Shown: one piece after another, positions 11,324 to 22,377 of the stretch | Numbering within the stretch: the stretch's first letter is position 1 | Layout of the letters: the number at the start of each line of letters is the position of its first letter | Assembly: GCA_037447605.1 (NCBI GenBank) | Contig: CM074804.1 | Span: 944,232-1,008,231 of the forward strand | From: Zygnema circumcarinatum | Taxonomy: Eukaryota; Streptophyta; Zygnematophyceae; Zygnematales; Zygnemataceae | Reading direction: 5' to 3' | Length of the DNA: 64,000 nt | The notes under the pieces: generated by a model | Database searches by the model: none | Seen by the model: only the letters and a program-made list of their open reading frames with translations | Told to the model about the DNA's origin: nothing | Translations under genes and position numbers: made by a program

Positions 11324-12018
11324 TGTCTTAACTTGGCAAACTTGGCAAACTTGGCAGTGTACACGGGCTCACCGTCGACGACGTCACAGGTCACGGACAG
11401 CTCGACTATGTGGCCTAATGTGTCACCCATGTCTATAGAAGACCATGTGCCTATAGTCGACATGTCCACGTCGTCCTGTAGTATCGGCCTGTTGTCCATG
11501 TTCAACACTTCTATGGTCCTGACACGCTTGATCTTACAGGACTCCATCGTCCCGTCTCTGATGGCCACGACCCCGTCGCATGGGGTTCCCAGTAGGCCAG
11601 TGTCGACATCGTGCCATGCGTGCTTGATAGTGTCACGATACAGCCTCATGACGAGACCGGGTGGTGTTAGTCCCATATTCGACAGTCTCTGATACTTGTC
11701 GGTCATCCACGCCAAGTCGTGTTCATAGGGGCACCGTTGACTGCTGTCGTCTCTCAGGACGTCTATCAAGTATGTCCTGTCACTGCTGACGTACTCGACG
11801 TCTAACACAACACTAGCCTGACACTGCGGATGTGTGACGCTGCTGGGCACGACTGACACTACTTGGGTGTCGTTGAAGACGAGGCAGTAGTACCAACAAC
11901 ACCCCGCTAGTACTGCCCAGCATCTGACACCGTCGACTTTGGGCACAAAGTGATACCTACTCTCGTCCACTGTCATGACGTCGGCCGCAGAAAACTCGCC
12001 TCGGCGCACTTTTAACAA
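11284..12018 (-). pseudogene. Viral mRNA-capping enzyme, guanylyltransferase part (frameshifted)
   Basis: A minus-strand frame of 244 codons shows the covalent nucleotidyltransferase signature in order: motif I KVDGVR (Lys27, the GMP-linking residue), motif III LDVEYV, motif IIIa YLIDVL, motif IV DGVVAI and motif V CKIKRVRTIEV. An OB-fold-like GHIVEL segment follows. The first codon of the frame is TTG and no good ATG is present. The RNA triphosphatase domain usually found upstream is missing. The frame ends at 11284, and motif VI is found only in the overlapping methyltransferase frame, so one shift lies near 11324-11357, beside a 9-bp tandem duplication. The pattern is a truncated, frameshifted NCLDV capping enzyme. 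The host's own nuclear capping enzyme would have a different architecture. Confidence 0.85.
11331..11357 (+). repeat. 9-bp tandem repeat in the capping-enzyme relic
   Basis: ACTTGGCAA is repeated nearly three times in tandem. On the coding strand it duplicates a three-residue block between guanylyltransferase motifs V and VI, next to the point where the reading frame shifts. Replication slippage is the likely cause. Confidence 0.85.
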
Positions 12019-12020
12019 AC

Positions 12021-12338
12021 TGGTTGGTTTTCTGGAGGTGCTGTGGACCGTACGAAAATGTACGACAGCACGGCAAACTGCTTCTCTGGCCGTACAGTAC
12101 AGGAAAAGGCACGGTTTCAGTTACCCTTTTTGACCGAGCGTGACCGATGGCCGAGGGTCTTGTGTTGTACAATTTGGACTTATGGTGGTGACGCGATGCA
12201 TACGTCACATTTAAAACTAGAAACCAGAAACTAGAAATCTGGAAATCAAAACTCAAAAACTGTGGTGGGCGGAACTCCCTCCCTGGCGAGCTTTTAGGAG
12301 CGAGAGGGAGAAGCATTGCAGGAGGGAGGAAGGCAGCC
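12021..12338. promoter_or_regulatory. Right flank of viral fragment and PRP4 upstream region
   Basis: This holds the PRP4 5' flank and probable 5' UTR. GTAC cores occur at CCGTACGAAAATGTACGACA and CCGTACAGTACAGG. No exon is seen. The minus-strand viral frame stays open for some codons past 12018 without recognisable homology, so the edge of the insertion is uncertain by about 100 bp. Confidence 0.45.
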
Positions 12339-15056
12339 ATGGCGGGGGAGGAACCGCCAGTGGAAGCCATGGTGGAGGGTGAGGAGGAAGAGGAGGAAGA
12401 GGAGGAAGAGGATATTCCCCACAGCTTGAAGGTTTCAGACCGTATATACTATGGAAGCTTGGAAGAACAGGAGCGAGCCAGGCTGGAGAAGTTGCGTCTG
12501 CTCGCAGGGGGGGCGGAGGAGAAGAGTGTGAAGAAAGAGGAAGAGGGAGATGGAGAGAAGGGAGGCGGAGAGGGCTTGTTTTTTGAAGGAGGGACGCTGT
12601 TGGGAGCTGCAGGGCCTGAACGGAAGATGGAGGAGGAGGAGGAGGAGGAGGGGGAAAAGGGAAAGGAGGTAAGGGAGGGAGATGATGGGAGGAAGGAGGA
12701 GGTGAATGCTGTGAGAGAATTGGAGGGCATGGAAGCTGCAGTAGCAGCAGGGAATATTCAGAAGGTAGGACCTGGTGCTGAGACGTACGAGCTTTCTGCC
12801 GAGAGTAGAAAGCAGAAAGAAGCGCAAGAGCAGAAGTATAAGGAGCTCCTTTTAAAGCGGAGGGCTCGGGCTCTTGCTGTTCCAACAAATGATAATGCGG
12901 TTCGGAGTAGATTAAGGGCTTTAGACGAGCCCATTACTTTGTTTGGAGAGAAAGAAATGGAACGCAGAGATCGTTTGAGGCAAATTATGGCTAAGTTGGA
13001 TGCAGCAGGAGAGTTAGACAAACTAGTGTCTGTGGGAGAGGGGCTGGAAGGAGCGGAGGAGGACGAGGATGAGGAGCAGATTCCAAAAGCGGAGCTTTTT
13101 TACACGGAAGGATCTGTACAGCTCATGCATGCAAGGGGAGAGATAGCGCAATTCTCGCTTCCCCGAGCAATGAACCGAATTCTGCAAGCAAAAAGAAAGA
13201 GAGAGTCACCAGATGAGGATGAAGATGAAGAGACAGAGGCAGTCTTAAAGTCCTTGGCATCCACAGCTTTACAATGCAGCGAAATTGGCGATTCTCGACC
13301 GCTTTCAGGATGCGCCTTCTCTCCGGACGCTTCCCTGCTTGTTACTTGCTCGTGGAGCGGATTGTCGAAAATTTGGAGTGTTCCGAGTATCGCGAATAAG
13401 GGAGTGTTGAAGGTGAGGTAGTTCGAGCAGCATAGTGACGACGGTTGGCATTGGATGTTTCAGAATTTAAGAATTGATGTGAAATTTGCCTTTTGAAGAT
13501 CAGCGTTTTGCTGTGGTAAGCTCTGTGAAACTCGAACATATGTTTGAATATTTGCGATTCATTAAGAAGGTTTCCCTATTGTGCGTGCGTGGTTCTTGCA
13601 GGGGCATTCTGAGCGTATAACTTCTGTCGCCTTCCATCCTCGGGCATGTCTAGACCTTGATGAGAAAGCAGGCAATATTGCCACAGCCTCGGCTGATCGC
13701 CGGGCAATCCTATGGTCCCTTGAAGGCAAGCAGCTCCTTAGTTTTGAAGGGCACTTGGACAGACTTGCAAGGCTCGCTTTCCACCCCTCTGGAAACTACT
13801 TAGGCACTGCCAGTTTTGATAAGACATGGAGACTGTGGGATGTTCATACCGGCGTGGAGTTGCTGCTGCAAGAAGGGCACTCAAGAAGTGTCTATGGAAT
13901 CGCTTTTCAATGCGACGGCTCTCTCGCAGCTTCCTGCGGGCTCGATGCTTTGACGCGGGTTTGGGACTTGCGAACCGGGAGGAGTATTTTAGCGTTGGAG
14001 GGGCATGTGAAGCCTGTAAGTTGCAGACAAGCTCTTCCTTTTGCCAAAGATTGGGTGATGAATGAAGCCTAGGCAATGTGCGATTCGATACTGGGCAGTG
14101 CAGGTAGAGGGAAAAGGGCTGACATTTTTTTAACATGAAAACATGCTTAGAATCTCATGCGGATAACCCTGCCAGTAGAAATGCATGTCATGTCATTCAC
14201 AAGTCCGGAAACCCACCCAGGTTTAGGTCCTCTCCCACGACATGGTTTGCTGCGAAGCACTTCCTTTAACGAATAGCTTCTCTCTCTCTCCTCCCTCCGC
14301 CACCTCCCTCTAGCCTTAAGCCTTTGACGTATGTCCCCTCCTTAAGTAGTTCTGAAAATTCTGTGAGCAGGGTCCAAGCCTACGCCGTCACCTCCTTTCT
14401 CGTTGGGCAGGTCCTCGGGGTTGACTTCTCTCCCAACGGCTACCACCTCGCTACCGCAGGAGAGGACCACACGTGCCGCATTTGGGACCTCCGGAAGAAG
14501 CGCTCCCTCTACACCCTCCCTGCACACTCCTCTCTCGTCTCCCAAGTGAAGTATGAGCCGCGAGATGGCCACTTCCTGGTTACCGCCTCCTATGATAACT
14601 CGGCTCGGGTAGGGAGAGACCGCCTCTTCTCTTATTCTGATGGGGGAGAGAAGGGCCACCTTGTGCCTTGTAGGGTTTTGGAAGTTTTCACATTTTGGGG
14701 TTCTTGGGATTTTGTTTTTGGGATTGAGCGGAGTTGGGCGAGTGGATTGCGGTGTTGCTGCAGATATGGTCAGGGAGGGACTTCAAGGCGGTGAAGACTT
14801 TGGCTGGACATGAAGGCAAGGTCATGGGTGTGGATGTTTCTGCGGGTGAGTTATGCTGTTCTCTCTCTCTCCCTCTCCCCCCTCTCTCTCTCTCCCCCTC
14901 CCTCTCTCGCGCTATCTCACACACACACAAAGAGAGTGTTGAATGATAAGGATTTCCTGGTGGTGAGCAGATGGGGAGTACATCGCAACGGTGGCGTACG
15001 ACCGCACTGTCAAATTGTGGGCCAGCGATGCCAAGGCCATGGATACCACCTTCTGA
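12339..15056 (+). CDS. PRP4: U4/U6 small nuclear ribonucleoprotein PRP4 (WD40)
   Basis: Five exons (12339-13412, 13602-14015, 14411-14608, 14764-14845, 14971-15056) join in phase to 617 residues. PRP4 is a core protein of the U4/U6 and U4/U6.U5 tri-snRNP, working with PRP3 and cyclophilin H in pre-mRNA splicing in the nucleus; the Arabidopsis homologue is LACHESIS. Order of domains: an acidic Glu-rich N-terminus (about 10-140), the splicing-factor-motif region around LDEPITLFGE (about 190), an acidic linker, then a WD40 propeller from about 320 to the end with repeats ending IWS, LWS, LWD, VWD, IWD, IWS and LWA. The Glu-rich tail makes the protein longer than usual. The ATG at 12339 is in a good context just after the viral fragment. 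Confidence 0.95.
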
Positions 15057-15536
15057 CTGCAGATGTCGCCTCTACGAGAAGCAATGGGAAGGAAAAGGAG
15101 GGAGGGGGAGATAGCGTAAGAGGGAGCGAGGGAGAGAGAGCGCAATAGAGCGAGAGAGAGAGAGCAAGAGAGGGAGAGAGAGCGAGCGAGGGAGAGCGAG
15201 CGCAATAGAGAGGGAGAGAGAGCGATCGAGAGGGAAAGGGAGAGAGAGGGAGAGAGAGGGAGAGAGGGGGGGAGGGGGCACAGAAAGATAAATTCACCCT
15301 TTTTGTTAGCTAATACGGGTATCAAAGCCTGGGAAACATACTTCCATTTTGAACTTAGTGAGACTTTATGACACTTCCTTCATAGCAGCAGCTGCATCAA
15401 GCTTTAAGGCAGCACAAAGGCTGTGTACCAAGTGATGCATAGAGAGCGATGTACCACCATAGTGATGTTTGAAACCTTTTTCTTACGTCATGTGTCCTTT
15501 TAACAGCTGTACACCTTGATCTGACTGATGTGCTTC
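15057..15536. repeat. Convergent intergenic region with GA-rich tract
   Basis: This lies between the 3' ends of PRP4 (+) and the hydrolase (-). A degenerate GA tract fills 15095-15280. The rest is plausible 3' UTR sequence. No gene is seen. Confidence 0.8.
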
Positions 15537-18718
<3,182 letters not shown>

Positions 18719-19035
18719 ATTTTTGTTTGAATCCTTGACACTAAAGAAAACCCTATTCTATACTTTTTCAACTCTGCACAAAAAGTAATCATCGAGAAAT
18801 CAAACGAACAAAAGCGTTGTATGCTGAAGTGCAAGCTTCTTGAGTAAAAGTACAGGACAAGGTTCTTAGTGTCAAGGAACTCAAATCAAACAAAAACATA
18901 ATCGAACTATCTCAACATGGACAGGGTTTCGGCTTACTTGTTCAAAGGCAAAATAGAGAGGAGGAAATCGGGTTTTCACTCTCTCCGCACCTGCCTGCAG
19001 CGTGCAGCTAAGCGAAAAATCACGGTACGGACGTA
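18719..19035. other. Upstream flank of the hydrolase gene, nothing recognised
   Basis: This is the presumed promoter and 5' UTR of the hydrolase. No exon, RNA gene or clear motif cluster is seen. Confidence 0.5.
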
Positions 19036-19037
19036 CA

Positions 19038-19092
19038 AATTCGCTGCAGGGTTGACAATTCGCTGCAGGGTTGACAATTCGCAACAGGGTTC
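19038..19092 (+). repeat. 19-bp tandem repeat
   Basis: The unit GCTGCAGGGTTGACAATTC occurs twice, followed by a diverged partial copy (GCAACAGGG), just left of the palindrome array. Confidence 0.85.
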
Positions 19093-19172
19093 ATGGAATC
19101 AAAAGTTTCATGAAAATGAATGAAGATAAAGATGTCACGCACTCCAAGACGAAGATTTCACAGATCGGACCA

Positions 19173-19441
19173 TTAGACAAACCAGTCGACTGGTTGGCAA
19201 CCAGTGGTTGCGGACCGAAACAACCATTCGACTGGTTTGGAACCAGTGGATGCCACTGGTTGGCAACCAGTCGACTGGTTTGGAACCAGTGGATGCCACT
19301 GGTTGGCAACCATTCGACTGGTTGCCAACCAGTGCCGCCGGATCGAAACAACCATTCGACTGGTTGCCAACCAGTGGCGCAGGACTGAAACAACCATTCG
19401 ACTGGTTCGGAACCAGTGATCCAATGGTTGGCAACCATTGA
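19173..19441 (+). repeat. Palindrome array 1 (ACTGGTT-N3-AACCAGT)
   Basis: About nine copies of a 17-bp inverted repeat with seven-base arms ACTGGTT and AACCAGT and a variable three-base centre (GGC, TGG, GCC or CGG). Copies are joined by spacers such as GGATCGAAACAACCATTCG. The last copy has changed in both arms together (AATGGTT/AACCATT), so the palindrome is kept. Translations of the array give meaningless Trp/Asn/Gln repeats on both strands. There are no cas genes and no uniform spacers, so it is not CRISPR. Confidence 0.92.
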
Positions 19442-19519
19442 ATTTCTGAAATTATGCCTTTTTGCAAAAATGGGTCGTTTGTGTTTTTTGGTTGGTTGCC
19501 AACCGTTGACAACTAGTGT

Positions 19520-19605
19520 AACAAGCCTGATGCGTACAGATGCGTACGGATTCGTACAGCAGAATCGTACGGTTGTACACGGATTCTGTACGGCCGAACC
19601 GTAAT
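19520..19605 (+). repeat. GTAC-rich linker between palindrome arrays
   Basis: Seven or so CGTAC/TGTAC elements occur in about 80 bp. The same GTAC-rich character reappears at 39.9-41.9 kb. No coding potential is seen. Confidence 0.7.
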
Positions 19606-19667
19606 AGTTTTCTCCGAAACGCCGACGACATATTGGTAACTGTAGCGTTCAGTTCGCTACAACTAGT

Positions 19668-19990
19668 GATTTAATGGTTGCCAACCATTTGATTTAATGG
19701 ATATAACCATTCGACTGGTTGCCAACCAGTGCCGCCAGATCGAAACAACCATTTGACTGGTTGCCAACCAGTGCCCCCAGATCGAAACAACCATTCGACT
19801 GGTTGCCAACCAGTGGCATCCACTGGTTTCAAACCAGTCGACTGGTTGCCAACCAGTGGTTGCGGACCGAAACAACCATTCGACTGGTTGCCAACCAGTG
19901 GATGCCACTGGTTGGCAACCAGTCGACTGATTGCCAACCAGTAGACGTCCAACCATTGCCATCCAATGGTTGTCCAATGGTTGCCGATCC
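19668..19990 (+). repeat. Palindrome array 2 (same family as array 1)
   Basis: About nine further copies occur in the same orientation, with the dominant unit AACCATTCGACTGGTTGCCA plus AACCAGTG and spacers CCRGATCGAAAC or CGGACCGAAAC. The first copy again shows paired changes in both arms (AATGGTT/AACCATT). The two arrays look like halves of one tandem locus or a foldback element split by the GTAC-rich linker. Confidence 0.92.
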
Positions 19991-20008
19991 ACTGGTCCGA
20001 ACTGTGGA

Positions 20009-20043
20009 AGATTTGTCCTTTCCGAAGCGGAGAGGACAAATCT
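20009..20043 (+). repeat. Perfect 11-bp inverted repeat (hairpin)
   Basis: Arms AGATTTGTCCT (20009-20019) and AGGACAAATCT (20033-20043) surround a 13-base loop, directly right of palindrome array 2. It could be the edge of the repeat element. Confidence 0.85.
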
Positions 20044-20623
20044 GGAAGACGAGCAATTGAGAGGAAGCTTCTTATGCTGTTCCCGCGAGTACTCTGAGAA
20101 AGAAGGCAAAGTCGCCTAAGCGCCTCTACATTATTATGGCTGATTTCGAGAGAATATTTTATTGCAAAAAACCGTGTTCCCACGTTTCCTCAACTCCGTG
20201 AGCACTTTCTGTTTATGTTCCTCGCTGGTTTGCCGTAAAAAACCATGTTATAGGGCGTGCTTTGCACGTCGAGCAGTTTTGGGCACACAGCAATGGATGG
20301 CGTAGCGATGATGTGTGGCGTCATCATGTCAACGCATGCATGTGTCATGTGTCAACATCATCATCATTCATCAACCACTCTACATAGGGCCGAGATCATA
20401 GAAAGCCCACAACCACCTTCCCGGAGATCACCAATGTTCACAACTGAAGATGCCAGCACTCAAAATTTGCATGTAGTCCAGAAACTTTACTTTTCTGCCC
20501 AGTTTCTACAGGAATGTTTCAACATTTCAAATAGACAAGCGTGGAAGGTGATTTTATTTTGCTTGAGAGAGTATCAGTTCTGCGTGCTTGAGGTGCTGTA
20601 TGCTATTATCATTAGTTTGTGCA
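20044..20623. other. Intergenic, 3' side of the 49-residue protein gene
   Basis: Nothing coding is recognised. A plus-strand open frame from 20257 has no family resemblance and overlaps the downstream exon of the small gene on the opposite strand. Confidence 0.55.
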
Positions 20624-21383
20624 TCACTCATTCATCACGGGCTTGTTCTCATTCGCCTTTGGCCTCGAATCCTTCGGCTTATCGTCACCCTTCCCTTTGC
20701 TGAACACCATCAAAGAAGCAAAACAAACAGAAAAGGTAAGATAGCGAGATAAGCCAAACCCTAACAGACTTCAATAACGAACCCCGAAAAACCCTAATTA
20801 CAAAAACAAAGATAAAGGGGCAGAGTCCGAAAAAATTCAAGTTACTATCCCCGAGTTAGTATTCACAATTGTACAGCCAGTGTAAAATGCGTACACCACT
20901 AAACAATTCTTGCTGACTTGGACCGACATTTGACAATTCAAACTGCGGACATACATAGTCGGTGAAAAGGGTTAAATTGAACAAGGAAGTGCCAGACTAT
21001 CCCTAAAGCATCACTATTCGAGCTGCTGCCATGCACAGTCACCGCAAACCACAGACAAATTATAGGCAAAAAGATGACAAGCTTTCACAACCAGGCTCCG
21101 CGAGGTTAAGGTGGCAAAGTGAGAAGAAAAGCAAGGGTGCGCTCCCATTGCTGTCAGTGACTGATAAAAATGGGATAAGGGAGAGCGGGGGAGAGACGAC
21201 GAGAGAGATAGGGAGAGGGAGGGAGTCAGGGAGAGACTGCGAAGGTGACGGGAAAGCGAGACTGAGAGAGTGAGGGCAGAGAGGGCTAGGAACCACGAGA
21301 GCGGAAGAGATGGAGCGAGGAAGGGAGAGAAAGATAAATACAAGAGCGAAAGGAAAGCGAGAGAGAGAGAGTTAGGGGGTGGC

Positions 21384-21474
<91 letters not shown>

Positions 21475-21551
21475 AACCTCTTGTCTGCAGCCGCTGCGCC
21501 CTTCTGGCTGAGGAACGAGCGGAAAAGCGCCGAATTCACGTCGTAAATCAT
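20624..21551 (-). CDS. Conserved 49-residue plant protein of unknown function
   Basis: Two exons (21551-21478 and 20699-20624) join in phase to 49 residues. The N-terminus starts MIYDVNSALFRSFLSQKG and the C-terminus is a charged Lys/Asp/Pro segment ending ENKPVMNE. I recall very similar tiny proteins of 45-50 residues across land plants, conserved at exactly these two ends and annotated only as hypothetical. The middle is variable and low-complexity. There is no signal peptide or membrane segment. The donor (AAGAG|GTTGCT) is weak, but it is the only in-phase choice giving the conserved tail. A long (GA)n tract sits in the intron right after the donor. Easily missed by gene finders because of its size. 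Confidence 0.78.
21391..21473 (+). repeat. (GA)n microsatellite
   Basis: About 41 perfect GA units lie in the intron of the 49-residue protein gene, a few bases from the exon-1 donor on the minus strand. Confidence 0.97.
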
Positions 21552-22377
21552 GGCGGCAGCGGCGAGCTCAGCAGGTTCTCCCTCGCAGCCCCTTCCTCCC
21601 CCGTCCTTAGGGTTTCCGCGCCGTCCTCTCCTCTCCTCTCCTCTCCCCGCCCCCTCCCGTCTTTCCGAGGCCGAGCCGAGGCTGCTCGGCCGGCGCTACA
21701 TGTCCGTCTCCATGCTGCGACGCTTGCGTCCGTTACCGTTCATTTCATTCGCCCTCGAGTCCTCGTGGTTCTTCTCCATGTTGGTTTCGGCCCATGTACA
21801 TTTGATGGCATTTTGGAGGCACTCTGAGTTTTATTTCTTTTGATACAGCATGCCACCACTTTCAAGCGAACTGTGAAGGTGTGAAATACCGGTGCTCACT
21901 CCGCAGCCTTTCAATCCAGAAGTCACCAACATTGGGACATGCTCGACTTTAGTTTGCAATGGAAAAAGGGCCTCTGTGGACCATGGGGTTGACCATGCAT
22001 TAGCAAGCGAATTAATATGAGAGAGACGGGAAACGGAGATAATGGTAAAAGGGTGGGGGCAAGTTAGGGAGAGGGAGGGGAAAAGGAGTGGGAGACGAAG
22101 GCTGTGAGAGAGAACAGACGAGGGACGGCGATATCGACCAACTAAGTCATCTGACAGTGAAAAGAACCCATTAAGAACTTAAAATTTACTGCACTATCTC
22201 GCACATATACACACTGCTCTCTGCTCTCCAACTCAGTCTCTAGCAACCCTACCTGCCCCTCGACCTCCCTCTGTAGAGGAGCACCTTTATTCTATCTGAA
22301 CTCAATGCCCCGCCCTCCTCGCCCTCTAACCTTACGTTCCAACAAATACAACACCATGCATGCATGAACACTCATGT
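21552..22377. other. Intergenic: small-gene promoter and DRP1 3' end
   Basis: A GC-rich CT-tract promoter (21560-21720) with a telobox-like TTAGGGTTT at about 21606 lies upstream of the small gene. The rest is likely DRP1 3' UTR. The plus-strand frame from 21550 is low-complexity Pro/Ser/Leu sequence and is not supported as a gene. Confidence 0.5.

Larger units (their letters stand above)
10227..12020. mobile_element. Endogenous giant-virus (NCLDV-like) genome fragment
   Basis: Two adjacent viral information-processing genes, RPB2 and the capping enzyme, occupy about 1.8 kb with no introns and overlapping stops. The host genes on both sides are intron-rich and widely spaced. The block is rich in GTC, GAC and ACG triplets, unlike the AT-rich neighbouring introns, so its codon use is foreign. 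It sits in the promoter interval between VTC4 (-) and PRP4 (+). Plant genomes with NCLDV relics have been reported in moss and lycophyte. The virus lineage cannot be assigned by eye. Confidence 0.8.

Noticed and set aside
10794-11692. Plus-strand open frames across the viral block (10794-11438, 11333-11692)
   Set aside because: They are antisense to the capping-enzyme frames and show none of its motifs; the biased codon use of the viral block keeps the opposite strand open.
19071-20183. CRISPR array or repeat protein at the palindrome arrays
   Set aside because: Spacers are not unique or uniform, the genome is eukaryotic, and there are no cas genes; translated frames repeat because the DNA repeats.
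20257-20703. 148-codon plus-strand frame with a short phrase resembling the RPB2 tail (DGVAM)
   Set aside because: The similarity is five residues and the surrounding sequence does not match; it overlaps the small gene's second exon in antisense.
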